DNA of 64,000 nt from CALFCX01 sp964603025 (GTDB lineage: Bacteria > Margulisbacteria > WOR-1 > JAKLHX01), in assembly GCA_964603025.1 (NCBI GenBank), contig CAZRTO010000001.1, positions 10,265-74,264 of the forward strand, written 5' to 3'. Below, in pieces: positions 31,682-40,229 of this stretch. Within the stretch, counting starts at the first letter, position 1; each line of letters starts with the position of its first letter. The notes under the pieces are model-generated. The model had not been told where the DNA came from. It did no database searches and saw only the letters and a list, made by a program, of their open reading frames with translations. The translations under genes and the position numbers were made by a program.

Positions 31682-33730
31682 CTACACGGGTATTTTTGAA
31701 AGGTCCGCGTATTGTTCAAAAAGGTCCCTTATCTGCGACAGAAGCGCCAGCCTGTTCCTCTTTAGGCCTGGGTCTTCGTGCATGACAAGGACCTTCTCAA
31801 AAAATACAGCCAGCGGCCCGGCGATCGGCGCCAGCTCTTTGAGGGCGGCGGCGTGTTCAAGCGCATCGGCTTTTGACCGGAAAGCGTCCTTAACGGACAA
31901 ATAAGAGGCGTACAGCTTTTTTTCTTCGTCTTCAACGAACATTGAAGGATCCGCAGGAGAAAGAGCTTCCCTGGGACAGATCCTCTTAACCCTGTCCGCG
32001 GATACGGCAACATCCCTGAGCCACCCCTGGGACAGCGCGTTCTTTATTTCAAAAGCCCTGCAATATGAGTCGGTAAATATATCGGCGCTGGCGAGCACGG
32101 ATTCGGCTATCTCCCGCCCGGAGCCGTCGTTCTCGAGCACCGCCCTGAACCTCTGAAGGATGAAATCCGAGGCTTTTTCTCTGAGAGAAGGCTCTCCGCC
32201 GGACAGCTCGAAGGCCTTTTCCAGCACGCGTGAAAGAGAGAGCCTCATATTGCCGCCGAGCATGATGGCCACGATCCCCTGGGCGCTCCTTCTAAGCGCG
32301 TATGGATCCTCGGACCCGGTGGGAACTATGCCGGCAGAAAAACAGGAAGCTATCGTATCAAAACGGTCGCTGAGCCCCAGGATGGCCCCCTCAATGCTGA
32401 CCGGAAGCTCATCCCCGGCGAATGCCGGAAGATACTGTTCCATCAATGCAAGGGCTACGGCGGGATCCTCTCCAGCGGCCAGAGCGTAGCAACGCCCCAT
32501 GACTCCCGCGAGAGACGGAAATTCGCCGACAAGATGGGTCGCGAGGTCGAACTTGGCAAGCTCCGCGGCCTTTCGGGCCTTCATAGCAACGGATCCGTCA
32601 GCGCCAAGCTGATCCGCTATAAAACCGCACAGCTCCCTCATCCGGAGCGTCTTGTCCATCATTGTGCCGGCTTTTTCCAGGTATGTTATCTTTTTGGTCT
32701 TTTCAACATAATGGGATACAGGGTGCTTTAGGTCCTCATCATAGAAAAATTTCGCGTCAGCGAGCCTGGCGTTCACCACCTGCTCATACCCGGCCGATAT
32801 TTCCCGGAAATCGCGGCCGTCGGCAATAATAAAGAATGTATTGCTGCCCTGAACGGGAAAACATTTCTGCTGTTTTTTTATCACGGTCGATATGACCTCC
32901 TGAGGGATGGCTCCGCACAGCTCTCTTTTATACATGCCCTTGAGGACGCGCGGGTCCTCGACCAGGTCCGACACTTCGGCGATCAGCTCCGGATCGGGCG
33001 AGAGCCCTTTTTCCCCGTGATCCAGAGCGCCGGCTATATTTTTCTCTATCATTTCTTTTCTTGTCCGGTTCTCGGCTATCACACCCAGACCTTTTAGGAA
33101 TTTTTTATACTCCTCGACCGTTTTGCCACGGAATTTTGCCTTTTTGCCTTCCGATAACGCCCTGTGGGACGGGACATCCTCTCCGGAAACGATCCCCGCG
33201 GCCTCGCATGGGAGCGGTTTACCCCCGAAAAAAGCCGAGATGTAATGTATCGGTCTTATGAAAGAATGATCCCCCTTGCCCCATTTCATCGATATGGGCA
33301 GATACGCCGACGAGAGAAGCTCCGCGGCCGCGGTCTTTAGGACCTCCTCCGACGGGAGTCCTTTTTCATCTTTTATGGCGAAAACATATTCTACATTGTT
33401 CACTTTTTCAAGTATAAGTCCGTCCAAAGAGACCCCTTTGGACGCCGCAAAAGCCTGGGCCGTTTTTGTGGGGGTGCCATCCTTGGAAAAAGCCTTTTCC
33501 TTTGACGGGCCCTTTATCTTAAGCTGAGCATCCGGCTGCATTGCCGGAACATCCGTCGCGGAGATTATTATCCTGCGCATGGTGCCGAACACTTCTATAC
33601 GCCCTGATGTAAGGCGCTTTTGTGCAAGCAGTTTTTCCGCTTTGGCGGCGAGATCCGAGAACATGGGCTGCAGGAACCTGGCGGGAATCTCTTCGGTGCC
33701 TATTTCAATTATAAGGTCCTTAAGCTGCAT
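31682..33730 (-). CDS. glyS: Glycyl-tRNA synthetase beta subunit
   Basis: 682 residues, normal length. The start LIIEIGTEEIPARF is the family signature; a FFGGKPLPCE-like region, KKQKCFPV and the LSDRFDTIASCF motif with HD-like fold follow, then a C-terminal anticodon-binding region. The alpha subunit gene glyQ, which usually precedes glyS, is not adjacent and not in the window. GGGAG precedes the ATG. A promoter lies at 33751-33759, so the gene starts its own operon. Confidence 0.95.
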   Translation of the reverse strand: MQLKDLIIEIGTEEIPARFLQPMFSDLAAKAEKLLAQKRLTSGRIEVFGTMRRIIISATDVPAMQPDAQLKIKGPSKEKAFSKDGTPTKTAQAFAASKGVSLDGLILEKVNNVEYVFAIKDEKGLPSEEVLKTAAAELLSSAYLPISMKWGKGDHSFIRPIHYISAFFGGKPLPCEAAGIVSGEDVPSHRALSEGKKAKFRGKTVEEYKKFLKGLGVIAENRTRKEMIEKNIAGALDHGEKGLSPDPELIAEVSDLVEDPRVLKGMYKRELCGAIPQEVISTVIKKQQKCFPVQGSNTFFIIADGRDFREISAGYEQVVNARLADAKFFYDEDLKHPVSHYVEKTKKITYLEKAGTMMDKTLRMRELCGFIADQLGADGSVAMKARKAAELAKFDLATHLVGEFPSLAGVMGRCYALAAGEDPAVALALMEQYLPAFAGDELPVSIEGAILGLSDRFDTIASCFSAGIVPTGSEDPYALRRSAQGIVAIMLGGNMRLSLSRVLEKAFELSGGEPSLREKASDFILQRFRAVLENDGSGREIAESVLASADIFTDSYCRAFEIKNALSQGWLRDVAVSADRVKRICPREALSPADPSMFVEDEEKKLYASYLSVKDAFRSKADALEHAAALKELAPIAGPLAVFFEKVLVMHEDPGLKRNRLALLSQIRDLFEQYADLSKIPV

Positions 33731-33750
33731 CTTTTTGCTCCCAACAGAAT

Positions 33751-33759
33751 ATTATCACA
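33751..33759 (-). promoter_or_regulatory. Extended -10 promoter of glyS operon
   Basis: TGTGATAAT on the minus strand; leader of about 14 nt containing GGGAG. It lies in the 55-nt gap after fliI, so glyS need not depend on the flagellar promoter. Confidence 0.5.
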
Positions 33760-33785
33760 ATACGGAATGGCTTTTTTCGCCCTTA

Positions 33786-35129
33786 TCAGTAAAATATGGA
33801 CATAAGCTGGTCGAGCATATCCTCAAAGCCCACTTTTTCATAAGTGCCCTGCTTCAGGAAGTCGTTAACGGCGTCGATCTTTGCGATAGCTTCGTCTATT
33901 TTGGGGTTGCTTCCTTTTACATAAGCCCCTATGTTTATCAGGTCTTCCGCTTCGGAATATCTGGCCAGGACTTCCCTTAATTTGCCGGCCGCTTCTTTGT
34001 GTTCGTCAGAAACAAGGTTGGACATTATCCTGCTTACGCTCGGCAAGATGTCTATCGACGGGTAATGGTTCTTTGCGGCAAGGGCCCTGGAAAGTATGAT
34101 GTGCCCGTCGAGTATGCTTCTAGACTGATCGGCGATCGGCTCGTTGAAATCGTCCCCTTCCACTAGTATCGTATAAAAAGCCGTTATGGATCCTTTTTCG
34201 GAAGTACCGGACCGCTCCATCAGTTTTGGGAGCATCGCAAATACCGACGGGGTATATCCTCTGGTCGTCGGCGGCTCTCCCGAAGCAAGCCCCACGTCCC
34301 TTTGGGCGTAAGCGAACCTTGTCGTTGAATCCATCATAAAGATGACCTTCATGCCCTGGTCCCTGAAGTACTCCGCGATAGCCGTGGCTACAAAGGAAGC
34401 CTTTAACCTGATAAGAGGAGGCTGGTCCGAAGTGGCCACCACCACCACGGATTTTTGCAACCCTTCCTCTCCTAGAGACTCTTCGATAAAATCCCTCACT
34501 TCCCTGCCCCGCTCTCCGATGAGCGCGATAACGTTAACATCAGCCTCAGCGTTCCTTGCGATCATGCCCATTAGGGTGGATTTGCCGACGCCTGAACCTG
34601 CGAATATCCCCATTCGCTGCCCGCGGCCTATGGTGAGCAATCCGTCTATGGCGCGGACGCCTACCCTCAGGATCTCGGTTACTCTGGGACGCTTCACGGG
34701 ATCCGGAGGGTCCGCATCCATGGGACGCTCTTCTTCCGACAAAAGAGGTCCCTTGTCATCTATTGGTTGGCCAAGACCGTTAAGTACTCGCCCAAGCACC
34801 TGCTGGCCTACTTTTACTTTCAGGGGATGCCCGGCGGCAAGCACTTCCGAACCCGGGGATATTCCGGCGGTGGTACCCAAAGGCATGAGCAGAACGCGGC
34901 CTTCTTTAAAACCTACGACCTCCGCATAGGTCTGAGATTTTCCCTTTTCCACGCTGATAACACAGAGGTCGCCGATGGACACTCCCTGCACCTGCGCCTC
35001 GAGTATAAGACCGACCACCTGAATGACCTTGCCTATGACCCTGACCGAATCAGCCTGTTCTACCGCGCGGTGGTACTTCTCAAAGTCTATCGTAAATTCT
35101 TCGCTGGGAGCGGTTTCAGTCTGAATCAC
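33786..35129 (-). CDS. fliI: Flagellum-specific export ATPase
   Basis: Hexameric ATPase that unfolds substrates at the base of the flagellar type III export gate. 447 residues, the usual length. Walker A GSGVGKST (about 177-184), IALIGERGREVRDF, Walker B VIFMMDSTTRFA, LASGEPPTTRGYTPSVF and the C-terminal GSNPKIDEAI. Homologous virulence ATPases (SctN) look alike, but the neighbours fliF, fliG, fliH and rod/ring genes decide for FliI. Last gene of the flagellar run; overlaps fliH by 14 nt. Confidence 0.96.
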   Translation of the reverse strand: MIQTETAPSEEFTIDFEKYHRAVEQADSVRVIGKVIQVVGLILEAQVQGVSIGDLCVISVEKGKSQTYAEVVGFKEGRVLLMPLGTTAGISPGSEVLAAGHPLKVKVGQQVLGRVLNGLGQPIDDKGPLLSEEERPMDADPPDPVKRPRVTEILRVGVRAIDGLLTIGRGQRMGIFAGSGVGKSTLMGMIARNAEADVNVIALIGERGREVRDFIEESLGEEGLQKSVVVVATSDQPPLIRLKASFVATAIAEYFRDQGMKVIFMMDSTTRFAYAQRDVGLASGEPPTTRGYTPSVFAMLPKLMERSGTSEKGSITAFYTILVEGDDFNEPIADQSRSILDGHIILSRALAAKNHYPSIDILPSVSRIMSNLVSDEHKEAAGKLREVLARYSEAEDLINIGAYVKGSNPKIDEAIAKIDAVNDFLKQGTYEKVGFEDMLDQLMSIFY

Positions 35130-35883
35130 TGTCCTGCGCCTTCCCTATGGCCTGTTCGATAAGAGAAAGTTTTGTCGATATTCTGGCATCAACAAAGCCC
35201 AGATTTGTCTCTATTACGCATCCCCCCGGGTCCACCTGGCTGTCTTCCAATATGGAGAGGTTCTTTACTCCGTCAACTATCCCCGCGAGCCTGTCTTTGT
35301 AGTCCTTGATGGAATCAATGTCGTCTCGGTTGACCTTTACGATGACGGTCTCCCTGTCACTTACCCTGTTTATAGCCTCGGCTACGATATTCATCACGAC
35401 CTCTTTATTGGTGGACACTTCCGTCCTTATGATCTGTTCCGCTATTTTGAGGGCTAGTCTTGCTATCTCATTTTCGGAATCTTTTACGATCTTCTTCCTT
35501 TGCTTTATCGCGTCGTTCAGCGTCTCCATTGCCTGGTTTATTATGTCCGATATCTGCGACTGCCCTTCTCTCCTGCCTTCTTCCAGGCCTTCCTCCCTGG
35601 CAGATGCTCTGAGCGCTTCCGCTTCCGCCTGGGCGTTGGATATTATATCCTGAGACTCGGATTGCGCCTGTTCTATTATCTTTGAGGCTTTTTCGTACGA
35701 GGACTCGACCATATCTTCACCGCCGGACACGTCCTCCATGAGGCTGTCCTGATCGGGCTGAACAATATCGTCTGCCGGCACGTCCTCCTGCTGTACATAG
35801 GAAACGGCCTGCGGCCTAGGAGAAGCATGCCCTACGTCAAGGTAGCCTTTCTCGATTATCTTGCTTTTCTTTATCAGTGCCAT
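35116..35883 (-). CDS. fliH: Flagellar assembly protein FliH
   Basis: Negative regulator and stator of the export ATPase FliI, related to ATP synthase b/delta subunits. 255 residues: a variable acidic N-terminus, a long helical region with GLEEGRREGQSQI (the GxxxG-like repeats typical of FliH, about 110-130), then a FliH C-terminal domain (EIARLALKIAEQIIRTEV, IVKVNRDDI, LSILEDSQVDPGGCVIET). Directly between the short fliG (2 nt gap) and fliI (14 nt overlap). Confidence 0.93.
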   Translation of the reverse strand: MALIKKSKIIEKGYLDVGHASPRPQAVSYVQQEDVPADDIVQPDQDSLMEDVSGGEDMVESSYEKASKIIEQAQSESQDIISNAQAEAEALRASAREEGLEEGRREGQSQISDIINQAMETLNDAIKQRKKIVKDSENEIARLALKIAEQIIRTEVSTNKEVVMNIVAEAINRVSDRETVIVKVNRDDIDSIKDYKDRLAGIVDGVKNLSILEDSQVDPGGCVIETNLGFVDARISTKLSLIEQAIGKAQDSDSD

Positions 35884-35885
35884 TA

Positions 35886-36428
35886 TCAGTTCAAAGCCAT
35901 CCTTTCAAGCCTTCCGGAAAGTATCTTCACCACGGACTCTTTAACCTGCTCCCGGACCGGAGGGTTCTTGAGGGACTTGAGCATCCTCTCAAGATCGGAC
36001 CTTCTTTCGGTCATAAAAGACAGGACTTCCTTGCGCTGCACTTCAGGCAACACGGAAAGCACGAAAGCTACCACCCAGACCCTTTCCGCCGAAAGGGCAG
36101 CGGCTATTTTTCTGGGCTGCGAATAAAAAAGTATGTCATACGGGCTCCTCGGTGATTCCTGGACGGGAGCCTTATCCTGTGCGCCGGTCGGAGTATACGG
36201 TTTTTTCTCGGCGACCGGAGCGGCCTTTGCCGAAGGAAGCGTCATGAAGCCGGAAAATTCCTCAAGCACCGAGCTGATCAGCTCCGGGGACGGGGCCGGA
36301 AGATTGTTCATGCCTGATGTTATCGCATCGGACAGATCCTCCGGAAGGAACTTGAGTATCTCCGACGAGATCTCCGTTCCTAACAAAGAGAGAAGTATAG
36401 TGGCTTTTTGTCTTCCGGTGAGAACCAT
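35886..36428 (-). CDS. fliG: Half-length FliG-like protein
   Basis: 180 residues; FliG is normally about 330-345. Residues 1-62 match the FliG N-terminal domain that binds FliF (LTGRQKATILLSLLG, then VLEEFSGF). A Pro/Ala/Lys-rich linker (about 65-95) leads to one armadillo-like domain (SPYDILFYSQPRKIAAAL to the end). By eye this second domain aligns to the FliG C-domain, with TERRSDL aligning to the SKRA segment; the middle domain is then missing. In that alignment, residues used for torque in E. coli are changed: Lys264 to Ser and Asp288-Asp289 to Met-Leu; only Arg281 is kept. Its stop and the fliF start positions are adjacent as in normal fliF-fliG pairs. Confidence 0.8.
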   Translation of the reverse strand: MVLTGRQKATILLSLLGTEISSEILKFLPEDLSDAITSGMNNLPAPSPELISSVLEEFSGFMTLPSAKAAPVAEKKPYTPTGAQDKAPVQESPRSPYDILFYSQPRKIAAALSAERVWVVAFVLSVLPEVQRKEVLSFMTERRSDLERMLKSLKNPPVREQVKESVVKILSGRLERMALN

Positions 36429-37975
36429 TACTGCTTATTCTCCTCTTCTTCCGTCAGCCATTTTTCTATGAGTTTGGCCACCTTTTCCGGGGACCTGGCG
36501 ACGGTGTTCCTTACCTGGTCAACCGCCGACGGTGCCGCAGCCCCTCTGGAAAGAGGGACCGTTTTTCCGGGAACAGGACGATTTGGTTTTTTCTTGCCTC
36601 TCCTGCGGATGATCCTTCCGAGTATCAACAGCAACAGGAATCCTCCGCCTCCCCACAACACTGCGGGATTGGCCTGCCGCAAGGCCGAAACTATCATAAC
36701 GACCGGTCCTGCGGTATCCGACACAACAGCCTCCTCGGTAGATGAGGGTTCGGGGGTCGAGATCGCTCCTCCTATGGTTTCCGGTCTCGCTGCCGTCGCA
36801 TAATGGAACGGCACCTGCCTTATAACTATTCTGTCCCCCCTAAGGCTGTTATATGGGAGTGCCGAAGCCACCATATCCGACGTGGTCTTTTTTAGCTGTT
36901 CGGTCAGGTTAAAACGGTTGTCAACAAGGATTATCACCGTCATCTTGGTAATGCTCTCGTTGAAAAGCTCTATTTCGGTCTTCTTTGTATCGGCAGGCCG
37001 TTTCTTCCTTCCGGGCGCTTCATAGTCCTCGATATCCAGGCTCACCTTTACCAATATGCTGTTCGGCGGATAGAACCTGTTCACTATTGTCTGCGCCTTG
37101 GAAGAAAGAGTGTTCTCCATTTCTTCTTTTGCCTTCAAAGCCGCCAGGGCTTTTTCCTCCGGTGTTTTCGGGAGCATCTTTTCCGTGCTCACGGTCTCGA
37201 CCTCTTTGGTCGGGAGCTGAGCTTCTGGCTGTTCCGGCATTTTTGCCGGCTTTATCACGTCGAACCTGTCCTCTTTTTCCTGCGGAAATATGGGAGGAAC
37301 TGAAGCGGCCTCCGGCGTAACGGCCTCCGGGCCTGTGAGTATGTTGCCGTAAATATCTACTATGCTCACGTTCTCGGGCCTGAGGTTCTCGACGCTGTGG
37401 GACACAAGACGCACGATACCGTTCACCTGTTCCCTGGAAAGCCTTCTCCCGACCTTGAGCTGAAGGAGGACCGAAGCGGTTACTGGGACCTGGGTCACCT
37501 CAAAAAGAGTGGTCTGAGGCATCACTATCTGAACCCGGGCATCCTGCACAGCATCTATCTTCTTTATAGTTCGGGCCAGCTCTCCTGATATCGCCCTGAC
37601 AAGCTGTATGCGTCTGTCAAAATCCGTCGTCCCTAACCGTGATTCATTGAAGATCTCCCAGCCTACAGAGCCCCCTACCGGAAGGTTTTTCTGCGCAAGC
37701 CCCAGCCTGGCTTCGTCAGCTTTGTCCTTGGGAACAGCGACCGATGTGCCGCCATCCTTTATCTGATACGGGATCTTTTGCTCTTTCAGCTGGGCCACAA
37801 CATCCGCGGAATCTTTCAGTTCAAGATTGGAATATATCACCACATAACCGGAATAAGGGTCCCTGACGCCGCACGACCTTAAGAAGCCCAGCACAAATAC
37901 AAGCGCGATAACGACGACAACGGACGCCATTATCAACAGCCGTCTGGCTTCAGATCCCGCTACCGCTGATCCCAT
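36428..37975 (-). CDS. fliF: Flagellar MS-ring protein FliF
   Basis: Forms the MS ring in the inner membrane. 515 residues: N-terminal membrane helix (about 13-30), ring-building domains RBM1-3 (YSNLELKDSADVVAQL; VAVPKDKADEARLGLA; GWEIFNESRLGTTDFDRRIQL..GELARTI; VQIVMP), a Pro/Glu-rich insert, a second beta region, a C-terminal helix (about 445-462), and a cytoplasmic tail ending with SPEKVAKLIEKWLTEE, the FliG-binding motif. So the FliF-FliG N-domain contact is kept although FliG is short. 25 nt after fliE. Confidence 0.95.
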   Translation of the reverse strand: MGSAVAGSEARRLLIMASVVVVIALVFVLGFLRSCGVRDPYSGYVVIYSNLELKDSADVVAQLKEQKIPYQIKDGGTSVAVPKDKADEARLGLAQKNLPVGGSVGWEIFNESRLGTTDFDRRIQLVRAISGELARTIKKIDAVQDARVQIVMPQTTLFEVTQVPVTASVLLQLKVGRRLSREQVNGIVRLVSHSVENLRPENVSIVDIYGNILTGPEAVTPEAASVPPIFPQEKEDRFDVIKPAKMPEQPEAQLPTKEVETVSTEKMLPKTPEEKALAALKAKEEMENTLSSKAQTIVNRFYPPNSILVKVSLDIEDYEAPGRKKRPADTKKTEIELFNESITKMTVIILVDNRFNLTEQLKKTTSDMVASALPYNSLRGDRIVIRQVPFHYATAARPETIGGAISTPEPSSTEEAVVSDTAGPVVMIVSALRQANPAVLWGGGGFLLLLILGRIIRRRGKKKPNRPVPGKTVPLSRGAAAPSAVDQVRNTVARSPEKVAKLIEKWLTEEEENKQ

Positions 37976-38000
37976 TCATCACTCTCCCTTTTTACCAGCA

Positions 38001-38351
38001 TTATATCTGCATCTGGGTCATTTCTTTGAAAGTGTTCACCGCGGAGGTCACTACCGCCACGGCAAGCTGCACGGAAAGGTTCATTTTGGAGGTCGCGATC
38101 ATCACATCGGAAAGCTCCGCCTTGCCTTCAACGAACTGCTGTATCAGCATATTTGTATCGTGTTCCATCCTGCTCACGCCTTCCAGTGAATCAACGGCCT
38201 TCTGGAGCACATCGTCAAACGTGCGTATCTGCCTGAACTCTTCTCCGGCAGGCGGCTGCTGGGGTACCGATACGGGAGCTGGCAGCGTTTCTCCTGGCCC
38301 GAGTATCTGGGCCAGCAGGTTCGGGTCTATCCGTCCTATGGATTCAACCAT
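38001..38351 (-). CDS. fliE: Flagellar hook-basal body protein FliE
   Basis: Adapter between the MS ring and the rod. 116 residues, with a Pro-rich N-terminus and the family C-terminus (VEGKAELSDVMIATSKMNLSVQLAVAVV..VNTFKEMTQMQI). Follows flgC by 24 nt, the standard flgB-flgC-fliE order. Confidence 0.94.
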   Translation of the reverse strand: MVESIGRIDPNLLAQILGPGETLPAPVSVPQQPPAGEEFRQIRTFDDVLQKAVDSLEGVSRMEHDTNMLIQQFVEGKAELSDVMIATSKMNLSVQLAVAVVTSAVNTFKEMTQMQI

Positions 38352-38375
38352 TGATCCCTCCTCATCTTACCGCGC

Positions 38376-38819
38376 TTACTGTATCTGAAGCGTATCGTTC
38401 CCCATTTTTTTCGTAGCATTAAGAACGGCTATATTCGCTTCGTAAAGCTTGCTGGAATAGACCATATCGGCCATCTCCGTCGGAAGCGAAACGTTAGGCA
38501 GCGTGACATAGCCGTTCTCATCCGCATCGGGATGTCCTGGATTGAATACCTTGGGCATAGGGGCGGAATAATCGTCCACAGCTCTTGCCGTCACGCCACC
38601 TGACACCGGTCTGTCGGCCCGTCCCTGAGCCCTGTCAAGCACAGAGGAAAAAGATTCCATCGGGGTCTCGGAATATACGACCGTTTTTTTCACGTACGGC
38701 GTCCCGTCCGAGGTCCTTGTTGTGTTTATATTGGCAATATTGCTGGCTATGACCTCCATATGCAGGCGCTGGGCCTGTATGGCCGATGCCGATATATCGA
38801 ACGCATTACGTAGGCTCAC
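38376..38819 (-). CDS. flgC: Flagellar proximal rod protein FlgC
   Basis: 147 residues. N-terminal rod motif (FDISASAIQAQRLHMEVIASNIANINT) and C-terminal coiled-coil motif (VSLPTEMADMVYSSKLYEANIAVLNATKKM). Standard length. 3 nt after flgB. Confidence 0.96.
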   Translation of the reverse strand: MSLRNAFDISASAIQAQRLHMEVIASNIANINTTRTSDGTPYVKKTVVYSETPMESFSSVLDRAQGRADRPVSGGVTARAVDDYSAPMPKVFNPGHPDADENGYVTLPNVSLPTEMADMVYSSKLYEANIAVLNATKKMGNDTLQIQ

Positions 38820-38822
38820 CCG

Positions 38823-39122
38823 TTATTTCCTCCCCTGTGAGATAACGGTCCTTAATATCGCGAGTTTTGAGGACATGAGCTTTAGATATGCGGCATGCCG
38901 GCCGCTGTTCTTTGCCTGTTCCGCCATTTCTTCTTCAAGATTGACCCCCGGAGACTCCCTGCGTTCAACGGCCCTTCCCAGCACTTTATCGAACTTCTGG
39001 GGAACATAGCCGGGAGTGTTGGCGTTAGCGATATTATGCGCTATTATCTCGTGGGTCTTGGTGGCCGCCGTGATCCCTTTCTCAAGAGAAGTCATTGTAG
39101 GATCAAAAATGCCGTCAACCAT
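38823..39122 (-). CDS. flgB: Flagellar proximal rod protein FlgB
   Basis: 99 residues, shorter than the usual 130. N-terminal motif ATKTHEIIAHNIANANTPGYVPQ is clear. The middle 'FDKVLGRAVERRES' region and a C-terminal helix follow, but the usual variable central part is reduced. The ATG at 39122 was chosen, with CAGGAG six nt upstream; a TTG codon directly precedes it. Confidence 0.92.
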   Translation of the reverse strand: MVDGIFDPTMTSLEKGITAATKTHEIIAHNIANANTPGYVPQKFDKVLGRAVERRESPGVNLEEEMAEQAKNSGRHAAYLKLMSSKLAILRTVISQGRK

Positions 39123-39141
39123 CAAATGCTCCTGCCTTCCT

Positions 39142-39900
39142 TTACTTCAGCTTTTCTTTGAGATGCGTGATCGCCCTGGATATAAGACGGTTCACCTTGC
39201 TGCGGGAAAGCTTAAGCTCCGCGGCGATCTCTTTCTGGCTCACGCTTTTCCGGAAGAACATTTCAAGCGCGGTCCTCTCAAGCTTCGGCAGCTCTTTTAT
39301 CTCTCTGTTGAGCCTTTCCTGCAGTTCCGAAGCTTCGGAATCCTCTACCTGGGTCCTTTCCCCGGATACCTGAACTTCAGTATTCTCTGTAAGCTGTTCC
39401 AGGGAGACAAGATACATCAGCGCAGAAGCCGATACTATCTTTTGTATCTTTGACACGGCGGACTTGAATTCGCCTTCGCTGAGCTTTTTCTTTTCCAGCA
39501 TCTTAGCGTCCTTTTTGGACATTCCGGACTGCTCTTTGCCTTTCAGGACCGCGGAATAACCTTTTTTAGCCAGATCGCGCACCATGACCTGTATCCTGTA
39601 AGGCACCGGATTATAGCATTTGAGTCCGTCGAGTATCTCTCCTCTTACGCGGTACGAGGCATAAGTCTCGAATTTTACGCCCCTTTTAGGATCAAAATTA
39701 TCCCAGGCTTTCATCAGCCCCACCATGCCGTCGCTCACGAGATCGTTATAATCTATGTTGGGCGGAAGTCCCTTGCCGGAGATCATGGAAGCTATGGAAT
39801 GCACCAGGGGCATATATGCCTCCATTGCCACAGGAGGCCTGAAAGTCGTCTGCTGGGCCGCCGTTTTTTTGTTCTTTTTGGCTATCTTCATCGCTGACAT
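39142..39900 (-). CDS. fliA: FliA/WhiG-family RNA polymerase sigma factor (sigma-28)
   Basis: 252 residues. Region 2 is typical: YMPLVHSIASMISG, NIDYNDLVSDGMVGLMKAWDNFDPKRGVKFETYASYRVRGEILD (partly quoted). Region 3 follows (MVRDLAKKGYSA), and region 4 ends with LPKLERTALEMFF..VSQKEIAAELKLSRSKVNRLISRAITHLK. An insertion rich in Lys lies between regions 2 and 3. Canonical role: transcription of late flagellar genes after hook completion. Here it is inside the rod/ring operon, between flgJ and flgB. A matching promoter is at 11941-11967. No anti-sigma flgM is recognised in the window. Confidence 0.93.
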   Translation of the reverse strand: MSAMKIAKKNKKTAAQQTTFRPPVAMEAYMPLVHSIASMISGKGLPPNIDYNDLVSDGMVGLMKAWDNFDPKRGVKFETYASYRVRGEILDGLKCYNPVPYRIQVMVRDLAKKGYSAVLKGKEQSGMSKKDAKMLEKKKLSEGEFKSAVSKIQKIVSASALMYLVSLEQLTENTEVQVSGERTQVEDSEASELQERLNREIKELPKLERTALEMFFRKSVSQKEIAAELKLSRSKVNRLISRAITHLKEKLK

Positions 39901-39901
39901 A

Positions 39902-40228
39902 TCACATCCCTCTCAAATCACCGCCGGACATCTTAGCTTCCTTGGCTATACTCTCCTCCACAAGCCGGTTAAGGCCAAAAACATCGCTCTCCGCAAGCTG
40001 TCTGATCATTTCATCAGTGAGCATGTCCGAGTATAAACTGTTGTTAATATTATCATCTAACATGTCGTTCTTCCACTGGTTCTTGAAAATTTCCTTTAAC
40101 ATCCCCTGCAAAAATACCGATGAGAACGCAGCGGCATATTCTTTGCTTGTTGCGTTCTGTCCTCCCGGCGCAGACATGCCGACTGGAGCATCCGGCACAG
40201 CCCCTATGGGAGGCAAATACATAGACAT
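39902..40228 (-). CDS. flgJ: FlgJ N-terminal-type rod-binding protein
   Basis: 108 residues corresponding to the rod-cap domain only: KEYAAAFSSVFLQGMLKEIFKN..., NSLYSDMLTDEMIRQLAESDVFGLNRLVEE. The muramidase domain of E. coli FlgJ is absent, as in many bacteria. Lies 1 nt after flgI (flgI-flgJ is the standard order) and 1 nt before fliA. Confidence 0.92.
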   Translation of the reverse strand: MSMYLPPIGAVPDAPVGMSAPGGQNATSKEYAAAFSSVFLQGMLKEIFKNQWKNDMLDDNINNSLYSDMLTDEMIRQLAESDVFGLNRLVEESIAKEAKMSGGDLRGM

Positions 40229-40229
40229 G

